Assembly (NCBI GenBank): GCA_000711775.1
Contig: ARYC01000248.1
Span: 1 to 64,000, forward strand
From: Oxytricha trifallax
Lineage: Eukaryota; Ciliophora; Spirotrichea; Sporadotrichida; Oxytrichidae
Reading direction: 5' to 3'
DNA length: 64,000 nt
Shown here: piece after piece, positions 43,915-56,169 of the stretch
Layout of the letters: each line of letters begins with the position of its first letter
How positions within the stretch are numbered: the first letter of the stretch is position 1
Made by a program: the position numbers and the translations under genes
Notes under the pieces: model-generated
The model's input: the letters and a program-made list of their open reading frames with translations, nothing else
What the model was told of the DNA's origin: nothing
Database searches by the model: none

Positions 43915-45612
43915 CAAAACCCCAAAACCCAGTTTTATATGTGTTTTGTTTATTATGGGTAATGTTGGGGATTAGGATTTCTTTAGGGTTTATTGTAATT
44001 TTGTTTCCTTATTTCATTGTATTTTTATTCGCTGTGTTAGTAATTCTGTGTGAATCAACTTTTTACAACTATATATACTTGAATAATTTATGTTATCAAT
44101 TATCATATATGAAATTTTATGTAATCTTAAATTCTCGAAATACTTAGTTAATTTCTATCAAAATAGAGCTATTTCTTTAAAATTCCATATTTGATGTTGC
44201 TTATTCTCATAATTTATATAATCCTAATATAGTTATGTTATTTTAGGAGGTGCTTCAAATTTAGTTTAAAATTATTAGGAGTATAATTATTTTTTTTATT
44301 TTTAATTTAAGTGCTCCTAATATGGTTTTGAACTTAATTATAATTTAAACTGTATTAGGAGGTCCTCCTAATTAAATTACTGATTAATTAAGTGTTATTT
44401 TAATGGAACTTACTGTCAAAAATGTAAATCCATATTTTAAACTTACTTACAACTTCAATAAATATTTTCAGTTGAAGTTAGAAAATTTATAGATAGATAC
44501 TCCATGTTTGAGTATTATTTTAGCATTTATCATACACATTTAATAAAATCTATTTGTAACTAAATTTCATAATATAGTTACGCGCATTTATTTTTCATAT
44601 AAATATAGATTTAAACATAGATAGATTATATTTAAATCTATATGGAATTAACAATTTTTATAGAGAATTCTTAGTATTCTAAGAACAATATTCTAAATTA
44701 TAATTAATCGATGATAAATTATTATATAAAAGATGTTAGGGTGTCTACTAACATTATTCTTAAGTAAACATAAATTTCTTGACAGAATTGTCATAATTTT
44801 AAATATCTTTGATTCTTAAATTTTGTATGATAACTTTTTTGCGTAATTAAATTTTGAAATTTAGTTACAGATGCAAACTAAATTATTTTATTAAATATAT
44901 ATTAAATTATCTTTAAAATAAACAAGGGTTGTATCTAAAGATTTTTTTTAATTATTGAGTATATTGCTCTTCATAATAAAAATTTTAATTGACCTCCTAT
45001 AAGATACCTTTATTTAATAGGAGCTTTATCTATTAGTGATTTTGGAAATACATTATTTTAAGATAGTCATTCATTTTTAATCATCTTACCTTAAAACAAT
45101 GGATTAAATGGATCAATCATTATTTAAAAATCTCTTATTTATCCTATATTTTGAATATTTATTTATTTATTCTAACCACTTTTAGCAAAACTGTTTAAAA
45201 CATGCTCATACAACATATTGTAAACTCTTTATTATAGATTGAGAAAAATGTTATTATTTATGACTCCTTATTTTTCAAAAATATTTGCTAAAATCTCAAA
45301 AATTATTAATGAATGAAATATTTTATTTCTCAAAAAATAATTTAAAAAATTGATCGTTTATGAAAAAGATGAAAAACATTATAAACAATGTTTAAAAATG
45401 TAACATCTCCTATTAAAGTTCTCAAACATATATTTAACTATATTTAAACATAGGGTGCACAAAAAATGTTTTCTTGAAAAAATCATTTTTATTTTTAAAA
45501 CCAGCATATTACAAATGCTTCGCCCTAAGAAACCCTAATCCCAACATTACCTATATAATCTACCTGTATCAATGGAAACACATATAAAGCTATAAAGGGG
45601 TTTTGGCGTTTG
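43915..45612. mobile_element. 1.7-kb non-autonomous TBE-like element
   Basis: Left end CAAAACCCCAAAACCC, then GTTTTATATGTGTTTTG and GGTAATGTTGGGGATTAGGA. The right end, inverted, has CAAACGCCAAAACCCC, then GCTTTATATGTGTTTCC and GGTAATGTTGGGATTAGGG. Flanked on both sides by AAT (43912-43914, 45613-45615), fitting the ANT rule of TBEs. The terminal repeats are about 75-95 bp and differ from those of copies A and B. The interior has no transposase, zinc finger or kinase. It does contain TTAGGAG/CTCCTAA palindromes at about 44245-44370. Confidence 0.85.
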
Positions 45613-45929
45613 AATAGTATTATAAATTTCATTTTCAGATTTATTATACTTCTTTTTAATTTTAAAAATGTTTTAAATGATATTAATAAAATTAAAGATA
45701 GGTTTATAATATAAAAAAATAAATTCTAATTAATAAACTTGAGTTTAGATTTATAAATTTAAACAAATGCATTTATTTGAGAAGCAGTTAAATTGTCAGC
45801 TTCAAAAACAAAATTAAAAATTAAATTCGAAATATTTTATATCAAAGGATTTGAATTGATCTAATTTTGAAATGCATCCTTTAAAACAATTTAATCCTCT
45901 ATAAGTATTAAATATTAAATTATACAAAT

Positions 45930-46330
45930 AATATTTAATAGGTATTATTTACTAGCTTAACAGTATAAATTGAGTTGAAATAATATATTCCAAATTGACT
46001 TGAATTTAGGTTTTGATAAGCAGAATTTGCATCCTCAAAATATTTATATTTTATTAATAATATTTTATTTTGAAAATACAACAAATATACATTAATATTG
46101 AGAAGAGGAAAAGCTCCAATATGCTTAATTAATAGAATTGCAATTTTAAAAGGTAACATTTTATGAGAGAATTAAATAACTTAATTAGAATTATTTAAAA
46201 TAATGAGCTAGTATAGTAACTATTAGAAACCGAAATTTATTTTATTCAAATTTTAATATAAATTAGAGTGCTGGCACCAATGTATTACACATCAAAAGAG
46301 AATGAGGAAATAAGTTTTAAATTTAAATAT
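45930..46330 (-). CDS. Beta-helix segments of locus B
   Basis: The minus frame at 45935-46040 reads FEDANSAYQNLNSSQFGIYY, then FNSIYTVKLVNNTY. A smaller piece near 46255-46305 reads SFSFDVQYIGASTLI. It resumes the helix after the TBE-like element in the same orientation. Confidence 0.6.
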
Positions 46331-47058
46331 TATTCATTAAAATATTAAGAATTAAAACATTTTGGATACAAATAACAGGAATTTTTTATAATCAAAATAT
46401 GGCGTGGAATAAAAAAATAATGAGATTTATAAATTTAAATCTTTTAAAAATTACAGAAGGGGTGATATAGGCAATTTTAATAGGTGACTGAGTCAAAAGA
46501 TAAGTAATATATTATCCTGGTCAATATCAATAATATATTTATAATGACATAGCATTTTTTGTGGATAATTATTTCAGATTGCCTTATTGTTTATATTAAT
46601 TAGCATAAATAAATTTTACTTACTTACAATAATTTTTCATTGAGTTTAGTTAAATATTTAAGAAAATTTGATCATCTAATATATACTATTGAATTTATCT
46701 GAAAATTTTATTTTTTAAATTAAAAACTTTATAGTAAAAAAATATAATCCAATTCAAGATATTTTTTTCTCCCTTACATCATATTTATTGTAATTAATTT
46801 TGCTATGTTTATTGAGTATTTTCAAATTATTAATTATAATTTCTTTTTATAAAATTATTACTATCTTTTGAATAATATTCGAAGAATAAATAAATTTTAT
46901 TATAATTACAAGATTTATTTAATATTCTTGAGAGTATACTTGATTTTGCTAGCAATCTACTATTGAATTACTTAGAGTTATATTGGTAAAAAATGTAATT
47001 ATACATTTTAATATCGATCTAATAAATTTAAAATAAATTAAATATTTTAATAATTCAT
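46331..47058. other. AT-rich filler
   Basis: No supportable frame. Coil-like minus text near 46430-46480 is too short to call. Confidence 0.45.
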
Positions 47059-47813
47059 CAATATTAAGCGAGTATAATTAAAATGGGGAGACTGTTAAAA
47101 TTAAATCAAAAAAGAGATCAATTAAAATTATGATCATCTCAATACACAAGAGTTAAGATCCAACTGTCACTATTTTGAATTAAGTTTGAGTAGATCCTTA
47201 TTTATTTTTAATGTATTAATCAACTAACTAAAAATGGAATTTCTTTGTTTTTTCATCTTTTATAACTTTTTCTATTTTTTGTTCATCGATCAAGTAGATG
47301 CTGTAGCTGATCTTCAAGTTTTTTCATAATTTTCATAGATATCTTCAGGGTATCTTCCCTTAAAAAAATTTAAAGTGTGGAGAGTGTGGAGCCCAATATT
47401 GACAATAATAGTAGTAATAGCACTAATATTCTCAAAATCAAGCATTATTAGTGCTATTACTACTATTATTGTCAATATTGGGCTCCACACTCTCCACACT
47501 TTAAATTTTTTGAGGAAGATACCCTGAAGATATCTATGAAAATTATGAAAAAACTTGAAGATCAGCTACAGCATCTACTTGATCGATGAACAAAAAATAG
47601 AAAAAGTTATAAAAGATGAAAAAACAAAGAAATTCCATTTTTAGTTAGTTGATTAATACATTAAAAATAAATAAGGATCTACTCAAACTTAATTCAAAAT
47701 AGTGACAGTTGGATCTTAACTCTTGTGTATTGAGATGATCATAATTTTATTTGATCTCTTTTTTGATTTAATTTTAACAGTCTCCCCATTTTAATTATAC
47801 TAGCTTAATATTG
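47059..47813. repeat. 370-bp-arm inverted repeat (hairpin)
   Basis: Arms 47059-47428 and 47446-47813 are nearly identical reverse complements with a 17-bp loop. The block AGTGTGGAGAGTGTGGAG... near 47373-47393 is mirrored at about 47481-47501. The small ORF seen here crosses the palindrome and is not considered a gene. Confidence 0.94.
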
Positions 47814-50739
47814 GATTTAACGGTATCAGTAATAAAATATAAGAAAAATTTATTTTCAAAAAAAAAATATTATATTGATCTATTAAATTAATATAGCGTT
47901 AAATGTTAATAAGATCAATTAATTTTAATTTTTAAATTATAAAATTTTAATTTATTGATTTAATCAATTTGTATATCATCATTTAAATCCCATAACTTTC
48001 TAAATATTTTTGTATTTGTTTAGTTTGCGTTAAGGATGTAATGAAAATATTGATTAATACAAGGCTTTATAAAACTAAACTTTTGTTTCCATTATTTTAC
48101 AAATTTTCTGCTTCTTTACAGTTTTATTGTTAATTAACATTAAATATGATAAAATGTTAATTTTAATCCTAAGTGACCTTTGATATATAACAGCATCAAA
48201 TTGATAATATCATCAATGATAATTCAATTGTATATTCGTCATATCTCTCACGCTTAGTGTTGTGATGTCTCATCGCCAATTTATTGAATATCACATTTTT
48301 CATTAATCTATAGAAGAAATTAAAAAATGGAATCTTTAAGAGGTCTGTGAATCAAATGAATAGATTTATTTACTTGATAGTTCTAGTTATGAGACAAATT
48401 TAGGATAAAATAATAATTAAAGGCAAAGATATTAATAATACATACAGATACATCAACGATAACGAATCTATTTTTACTTTTTTGTACTTTTATATCTAGT
48501 ACACCTTCATGGGTACAGCAACTCAGATTTTAATATCAAATTGATAACGATGATATTTGTGCATTTTAAATTAAAAATGTAAAGCATCAAGGTGTAAAAT
48601 AAAAGATAAATATATTGTAAGAGGTATAATTCAAATTTCATTATATAATATTTATTTTTTTATTTATAAAATGCTCAAACAAGTCTAATGAAAATCATAA
48701 ATAAATTAATATATTTTTTGAATCTTTGTTTAAAGTTGCTCCTTTACATTTCTTCTAATGCCTTTTATTTACTATTTTTTTTCGTTTAGCCAAGCTTCTT
48801 CATAAAAATATAATTAATAAACTGTTATCATTTAGCTATATCCCAAATTCAAAGGTTCTTAGGAATAAATCATATTAACTTTAGAATAAAAAATCATTTT
48901 GTATAGGTTTCTTATTAAAACAAATGCTTAAATTCTAAATAGCTAAAAGAAATGCAGAAATTATTTTTTTAGCTGTTTATTGAAAATTTAAAGGCTCTTA
49001 AAATGTAAAACCCTTTGAATCTATTAAGAATGGATATAAGGCGTTAAGAATAAAAAGATTAAAGTTTAATTGATAAAATAAAAGATATTAGAATAATATA
49101 TTGATTAAAGATTATTAACTGATCAGAAATTAAAATTAATTCCAGCATTATTAAAAATATTAGTAGGATTATTAAACTTTAAAACGAAAACCATCTCTAC
49201 CAATTAAAATTAATTTTAGGCTATCTCTAAAAATTTTAGCCAAAAAGATAACAATGTTCCATCAATCAACCACTAGTAAGTATTTTCTTCATTATTTTAT
49301 TCATTTTCAACTATTTTTACCCTTATTTTCATTCTTAATAGAACCATGGGTTTATATAATGAAACATTTAAATCAAGTTTTTAGTCTCATTTTAATGTTA
49401 TTATGAGATATATCTGGCAAATATTAAACAAATTTGTATAACTAGTATTTTAGATTGTTATTTTCGCAATAAAATCTTGGATAATGAGGAAACTTCTCTT
49501 CAGTTGGTAAATAAAATAATACAGTGGCAATTAAAGATTAAGGATAAAAATTAAACTGATTTAAGCAAAAACATCATTGAGTTTTGAGGTTTTCATTGTT
49601 ATTGTTTAAGTATGCAAGAAATTACCCATTTGCACTTTAAGATGTTTTATTAGCTATCAAAATATTATTTCTATTATAATTTTATCACATTCAAAACCTT
49701 AAATCTTTGAATTTATTATGAATTATTATTTTTTAAATAATAGTTGATTCTATAATATTTTACATTTCACTATAAATTTTACAAGTAAAATATAAAATAT
49801 AATCTTGGCCTTGATAAAGTCATTTATGCGATTGATGAATTTATGGTCAATAGTACCAAAAAATTGAAAGTATGCTCTATTATTACATTTCTCTCTGCTA
49901 TAATTTTTTTTCAGTTGATTTTATAGCGCAGTTGGCCGAGGTTTGCTTTGTGTAAACTAAAAAAGGAAGGTATAACTATAAAAAAAATATCATTTCTTCT
50001 ATTAAAGTAGTATGTGAAATTAAATTGCTATAAATTATATTTTTATTTTAATAGATAAGGTTTAAAAAAGGTATTGATTAATTTCATTATATTATCTAAT
50101 AATAACATAGAAATAATATGTGTTTAGAAGTTAATTTTTAAATATTGAATCATAGAAAATATAAAAAACTATAAAGTACTTAATTATAAAAATTTAGATT
50201 GAATATTTTTATTCCTTATGATCTTTAGGATTGTATATGAAATCTTTTAATAACAAAAAATAGTAATAAGTAAAGGAATCATTAATTTATTATTTTTCAA
50301 ATATTTTTTGACTTCCATATATGTTTTAAAATTGGTTGTATAAAAGTCATTACTTATATTAAAAAAATTATATTTTAATTGTTTTGTCAATTAATTTTCG
50401 ATAATTTTTTCTATTCAATTCTATAATATATTTCTAATATAATTTTTGAAATTCTGATAGTATAAATATATAATGTATTAAGAAAACAAATACAAAAATA
50501 GTAATTTTAAGAATAAGAGTATAATTAGAATGAAGCAGATAAAACTTTTGATTAAAAGGGATTTTTAAAATTAACTTGATGCTATATAATTTTTTTCTCT
50601 CAAAACAAATTAAGAAGATTTAAATTTAATCAATATAATATGTGTTATAAATACTTCAATTGAATATAATTAGTATATAAATTCAAAAATTATATATTTT
50701 TTTAAAAAATTATCTAAAAATTTTAATTTATAAAGTATT
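47814..50739. other. Long AT-rich filler
   Basis: About 2.9 kb with little evidence of genes. A possible short plus-strand exon with a GTAAGT...TAATAG intron lies at 49252-49410 (MFHQSTTR, MGLYNETFKSSFQSHFNVIM), followed by a hydrophobic stretch, but I do not consider it proven. A tRNA-like A-box motif (TAGCGCAGTTGG) is at 49925-49936. Confidence 0.5.
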
Positions 50740-51005
50740 AACCACATCAATAATCAATCGATTAACTAATATATGATAATTATTTTTGTGTTTCTTATTT
50801 GTTATTTCGACATTGATTGAATTTATTAAATAGAATACACCACCTTATAAATAAATATTTAATGGTTTACCTTCTTTAGCTGTCACGTTTTCAAAGTATA
50901 AATTATAAATAATTTAATAGTATGAATCTTATACTATGATTTTAGTATTTCTGCTTTATATATATGCAAAACCGCCATAATTTCCAGACTATGCGTTTAT
51001 CACAC
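50740..51005 (-). CDS. Beta-helix segment of locus B
   Basis: Minus frame: VINAQSGNYGGFAYIQSRNT, IYNLYFENVTAKEGKPLNIY, LQGGVFYLINS. Clear family coils with Gln from TAA/TAG before GG. Confidence 0.72.
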
Positions 51006-51189
51006 TTAAATAAATAAATTTTTTATAATTTATGCATTAAATCAATAAAATTGTTATTAAAATAGTTTTAATTATTAATTTCAAAAAATTCATGATAAAA
51101 CCCCATAAGTATTATTTTTATGAAATATGGGTAATCGTAATTTTTGAATAAAATAAATACTATTATTAACTATATTTTAAGATTTAAAT

Positions 51190-51285
51190 CAGTTAAAAAA
51201 AGCAATCCCTTTTAGAGATTCGAACTCTTATTAAATTATTTCTTCTCGCGTGTATTGCCATTAGAACATGTGATTATTTTTAAAT
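51190..51285 (-). pseudogene. tRNA-like sequence, probably decayed
   Basis: On the minus strand a T-arm core AGAG-TTCGAAT-CTCT (B-box-like GTTCGAATC) is preceded by a D-arm-like TGTTCTAATGGCAATACAC, which resembles tRNA-Gln-type D arms. It is followed, after AAAAGGGATTGC, by T6, a possible polymerase III terminator. The acceptor stem does not pair: no TCCCTTT or CAATCCC-like 5' strand is present. The anticodon arm is unclear. It could be a pseudogene, a tRNA-derived element, or a tRNA split by germline DNA. Confidence 0.35.
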
Positions 51286-51771
51286 TTTCTATTATCACAT
51301 CTTACTTTTATATATCAATTAATTTGGGTTCATCTCAAATATTCCAAACTAATGTATTCCAGCGCGAGTTTCTTTTGAATATAGAGAAAAAGTTCAAAAA
51401 TCAAGAGAAAATCAAAAAGTAAATAGTCCAAGAGAGAAAAAGAATTCTTCAAGAAAATACAACTATCGCAAAAAAAAATGGAAATCGTTAGGAAGGTGAA
51501 TGGAAAAATGATAAACCAAAATAATTTAAAAACATAATAGATTTTGAATAAAACAGGTAAGGAAGCAAAAGAAAATTAAAGATTATTTTTAACTACTCAT
51601 TATATGGATGAAGCTGATATACTTTGAGAAAGATCTCTCTCTAAAACCCATTTTTTTCTTATTTTTTAATTTATTGATGACTTTTTATAAATTACTAATT
51701 CTTAAAAAATTACTCTTGGGGTTTTATGTCACTTTTTATTAGTGATGTATAATATAAGATAGTATAGATAG

Positions 51772-51793
51772 TAAGATAGATAGATAGATAGTA
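51772..51793. repeat. (GATA)n microsatellite
   Basis: Four to five GATA/TAGA units in a row. Confidence 0.9.
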
Positions 51794-52009
51794 ACTCAAG
51801 GTAATATAAAGCTCACAAATACACAATGTGTATCATAAATTGCGTATAAAATTGTATATTTAAGTTTTTTTTTTAAATTTTAAAGATTAATATTTTTCTC
51901 AATTTATTTATATAATATTTTGTACATATTCATAATTGATTTATAATTATTGTTATATATATATTTAATTAATATATTTTTTTAACTTACATTTCTAATG
52001 TAAAGTACT

Positions 52010-52165
52010 ATTTAATCAACTTATTCTTGTATTAATAAAACAGCACCATAAATAATTAAAATAAATACTAAAAAAATATTAGTAGCACCGTTGCCATTGT
52101 AAAAAAAATTAAAATAAAATTCCATACTCTGTTTCAGTGTTTAGAATTGTTAAGTTAGTCATTAT
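52010..52165 (-). CDS. Short beta-helix segment of locus B
   Basis: The minus strand reads MTNLTILNTETEYGILF; in a shifted frame it continues NGNGATNIFLVFILIIYGAV. The pattern fits the family but the frame break lies in an A/T run. Neighbouring plus-strand ORF at 52291 is unrelated. Confidence 0.5.
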
Positions 52166-52290
52166 TATCAATTAAATTTATATATAAAACAAAAAATAAA
52201 TAAAGAACATTAAATAATTATAATGTTTTAACATAAAATCCAAAATCAATTTGAAATATAAATATTTGAGGAACATAAAGTTTGGAGATA

Positions 52291-52980
52291 TATGGCATCA
52301 GAATTCGACTGGGAGTTTTGCACTCTTACAAAAACATTGAGGCAAAAAAAAGTGATTTTGATGAGGTGAAAGAAGGAAGTGATTTCAAGATCAACAAGCT
52401 ACAAATTATTGCTGAAACAAATTAAGTGACATATCTTAAAGAATTACGGTATGACATTTAGCTGTTTAATTTCTTGCAAAGGACAGGGGAATTTGTAGAG
52501 ATACCATAACATGTTCAATATTGATACGGGTTTATGAAGAAGGAGACCAGTAGATCAGGAGAGACGTTAAGTGACGAAGAGATTCCGATAGGCTGGGAGA
52601 AGAAAAACGACAAGATATCTATTTAGGAAGTGGGGAGATAGTAATAGGAACACGTGAATTCAATTCCTAAATCGATCATTTGGATGAAAAATAATAAGAT
52701 AGTATCACAGATGATAGTAAGATAGTTTATAGCATGCGAAGGAATATTCAGCGAATTAATGAAGGAAGTCCAGATGAGGATAAATTCCTCTTTACCATGT
52801 AAACAGTGCTTTGACAATAAAAGAGAAAGGAGAACGTAATTATCGAAAACTTTAATGATGATGTGAGAAGGGAGAGTTAGAAGAAGCTAAGGAGCAATCA
52901 AAAGCAATAGACAGTCAAATTGAGGACAGTAGACAACACTAATAAAGGAAAGAGGCAGACGATAAACAATGAAAAGCGGA
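52291..52980 (+). CDS. Unrecognised ORF, about 225 aa, with an in-frame TGA
   Basis: ATG at 52291 (MASEFDWEFCTLTKTLRQ); a slip near 52345 leads to SDFDEVKEGSDFKINKLQII, ETNQVTYLKELRYDIQLFNF and LQRTGEFVEIPQHVQY. Then, in the same frame, a TGA is followed by YGFMKKETSRSGETLSDEEI, PIGWEKKNDKISIQEVGRQQ and EVQMRINSSLPCKQCFDNKR. A further slip gives EKGELEEAKEQSKAIDSQIE, then TGA near 52970. It is less AT-rich than its surroundings and purine-rich on the plus strand, like the ORFs at 1737 and 5220. No family recognised. It lies on the opposite strand between locus B segments, so it may be a germline-limited gene or the relic of one. Confidence 0.5.
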
Positions 52981-53440
52981 GAACTGCAATTGATTAATAA
53001 TCCATGAGAACTGATTTCTACTGAATTATTCTTCAAGGTAATTATCGCAGTTATTTATTTCATATTTTTATTTACCATTGAGTATTTAACTACTACTGTT
53101 AAATATATTTAAAGAAATATTATTAATCATATTAATTATAATAAAATTGCCAAATAAGAAGATCTTGAACTGTTTTGATAGAGATTTTAAAAAATAGGTT
53201 GGTCTAATTAATGCTGATTTTTTCTTATAACTCTTCTTAAATAAGGGAATATCAATAAACCTTAAACTATATATCGTCCTAATTTGAGTTTAAATATTTG
53301 ATATAGGGAGTCGAAAAATTAGTGCAGCCAAAAATTGAGTCAAGCAAATATTATATTCTTTATAAAATTAACTCAATAATTTTAAATTTGGTAACTTTAA
53401 CTGTCACTTTTTATTAATTATTTATTTAATTTAAATTATT
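52981..53440. other. AT-rich filler
   Basis: Nothing supportable. Confidence 0.5.
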
Positions 53441-53810
53441 GAGGGGAAGTTTACTGGCCTATAATTTCTCAATATTTCATTTTTCTAAAAATTATCAGTA
53501 ATATAAATTTTACAAAAATTTATTTAAGGATACTTTATGTAGCCTTTAAGAGTAGTATATAATTGTTTTCTGTTGTTAAGTTTAAAAATATGAATAAATT
53601 ATGGTAGATTTATATTAAATTTCTTTAACATATAATTAGAATAAAAATGAAATAATATTGATAAATTGATAAAATAAACATTATTAAATAATTAAAATTT
53701 TTGTCCCAATTTTTATTTTAAGATGTCAGAAATTAATATTTTCGAAGGAAAATTTTTAAAAATATGAAAATTTATAGGCTAAAATTTTTCCCCCAATTTA
53801 ATATCTAAAT
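53441..53810. mobile_element. Short element with GGGGAAGTTTACTGGCC ends
   Basis: The left end TTGAGGGGAAGTTTACTGGC, then CTATAATTTCTCAATATTTC, is mirrored with mismatches at about 53742-53803 (AAATTTATAGGCTAAAATTT, then TTCCCCC). About 60-bp terminal inverted repeats, 370 bp in all, no ORF. The GGGGA(GG)AAGTTT-CTGGC motif is shared with the element inserted in TBE copy B at 58913-59381. Confidence 0.65.
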
Positions 53811-53819
53811 TTTGATTTA

Positions 53820-53905
53820 ATTTTATTCCTACTGTACTATATCTTTCTAATTTGATGAGAAATAAAATACACCTCCTTTTCCATCTGAACCAACTTAAAA
53901 TTATT
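53820..53905 (-). CDS. Short beta-helix segment of locus B
   Basis: The minus frame GSDGKGGVFYFSSNQKDIVQ is a complete GG turn and strand of the family. Confidence 0.5.
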
Positions 53906-54359
53906 AATAAATATTGATTATTAAAAATTTAATTAATTAAGTAAAATTTATATTATTTTTTTGTATTAAGATTAATTCAATTTACCTAATAAATAATGTA
54001 TTTTTTTTTGTTTTTCAAAAAAAGTACTTAAACAAAAATATATAAAAAAATTAATGAAAATTAATATCATTAATAGTTTATATTAAAAAGGACTCCATTA
54101 TAATAAATAAATTTGTATTGAAACGAAATTTAATTTATATAATTGTAACTTATATATTTTTACACTAGATAAAATATAATAAAATCTATTCCTATTTAAT
54201 AATACCATAAATAATTTATCTTCATAATATATTGAAGATAAAATATAAATTATTTAATTTGATTAAAGCTGAATTTATTATGAAATAAAATAAAAGTAAA
54301 AATAGTTATTAAATTATTAACAATTAGTTAAAAAGTTTTTCCTAATCACATATTTTAAA

Positions 54360-54625
54360 ATGATTTACTAATGTATTATAAATATAAATCAACAGCTCTA
54401 TTATTATCGAAAATAACATTAGATATATGTATATCGAAGCAAGAACTGCAAGCTATAAATGTAAATTTATTTTTATAATAAATTCTATAATACATCCTCT
54501 ATACATGCACGAATTATTTCTATATATTAAAAATTATTATATTATTTCTGTATATAGATCCATCTTCATAGAAATTAACGCCTGATAATCCAAATATTGC
54601 AATTGCACTAAAGGGATAGGTTAAA
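54360..54625 (-). CDS. Beta-helix segments of locus B
   Basis: About 54380-54450: ISNVIFDNNRAVDL. About 54555-54620: FSAIAIFGLSGVNFYEDGSI, then Y. Both are family coils on the minus strand, upstream of the pieces listed to the left. TBE copy B starts about 400 bp further right. Confidence 0.55.
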
Positions 54626-55149
54626 ATTTTATAAGTAAATACATATAAAATAGTTACCATTATTATAATGTGATTGAAATTTATTAAAACAATAATTTAA
54701 TTATAATGAATATTAAAAAGCTATTTTAATTTTGTCGAGAATTTTTAAAGCTATATCTTAAAATTAATGAGCTAAATATTCTAAAAAATAAAAATTTCCT
54801 AAACATATTATCATTAATTTTAAGAATATCTTATAAAATTTTGAATCATAAGATTATTAGTTTAACTAAAATATTTTCGTTTTAAAATATAAATTTATAG
54901 TAATTATTTTTTTATATAATATAGAAATAAACATATTAATTATGAATAATTCAACTATTTATTTATTTTTAATTATTATTTTAGAAATTTATTATTTATA
55001 TTAAAATTGATGAAACATTCAAAACCAAGATGTCGCTTTTGCATGTTTTATTGATTTGATTTGTAGAGGATTATTGGGATCCTATTGAGGTTAATAGAGA
55101 ATTAGGCAAATTTGAAAAATTAGAAATATAAATTAGTGAAATTTAGGGT

Positions 55150-56130
55150 CAGTTTATGAAAATAAAATTATAGATTAATTCTTAGCCTTGGTTTAAGACG
55201 AGTATTATATAGATTAAATTAAAAATGAGCAGAATTATGTAAACATAATAAATTCTTTAACATAAGATTGACTCAATGTTAGGTACCAATTTTTACAAAA
55301 TTTAAAGCATTTTAATTCTGTTTTTAAAGCCACCCTTCAAGAAAATTAAAGATCTATGAGGCTCAAATTTACTACCATTGCGATTCTGAGACTTTGAAGT
55401 TTTGAGCAAACTTTTCAATAGATTACCTAGCTGTGATTTTTTCATCGCTAGATTCTTTAAATGCATTTCCTTCCATAAACTATAGCCAATAATTATAGAA
55501 GTCATATTTATACTTCAAGACTTTACAAAAGAGTAAAAATGAGTGATTAATTTAACAGTTAGATTTTATATTAATAATTTAAATTATATATTTGATTAAA
55601 TGCAGCTTGCTATTTACAATAAAATGAAGTTCAAACACGCTGATAAAGCTTTATTACCTTCAATAAATTTATCAATAAAGCATAGTACAAGAAGTGTGAT
55701 AATATAAAAGTCTCAACTAGAAAGCAAAGGTATTATCCCATCAAATATTTTAGTTTTTATTTGTGAGGATTTTGGTTTTGAAAATAAAGTAATTCACGCT
55801 CGGTCTTTTAAGTTATAGTAATATATAGGGTTCTTTCAGAAGGAAAGAGATAAGTGCAGCGAGTATGAGATAAATTTTGTTGCTGATAATCTCTCTTTTC
55901 ATAAGACTAAGATGTCTAAGAAAGCATTAAAGAACTTGAAATAACCCCTGTAAACAGAGGTCCTTATAGCTCGTCATTATTCAAATTGAATTTTATTAGA
56001 GTTAAAACAAAAATCACAACAAGTAGCTGCATCTGTATCTTTTTATGTATTACTTACTAGATTAAATTATAAATAAGAAAATATTTTTCCAATGTCAGGA
56101 AGACTGAAAGTTTACAAACAAGGTTAGTGC
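55150..56130 (+). pseudogene. TBE transposase remnant (copy B)
   Basis: Recognisable pieces: N-terminal ATLQENQRSMRLKFTTIAIL (about 55330-55390), with two in-frame TGA codons after it. Around 55760-55960: EDFGFENKVIHARSFK, then YEINFVADNLSFHKTKMSKK, which aligns with FVDNLSVHKTK of copy A and holds the second catalytic Asp. A degenerate IQIEFYQSQ near 55980-56010 may keep the third acidic residue. The first Asp motif (QADEAVF in copy A) was not found. Non-functional. Confidence 0.75.
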
Positions 56131-56169
56131 CTTAAATGAATGAATAATATCTTATATTTAATAACTCTG

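Noticed and set aside
43941-44147. Plus-strand ORF of 68 aa, hydrophobic
   Set aside because: It starts inside the terminal repeat of the 1.7-kb TBE-like element, and the hydrophobicity follows from T-rich DNA.
47314-47499. Minus-strand ORF of 61 aa
   Set aside because: It crosses the centre of a perfect palindrome; its codons are dictated by the hairpin.
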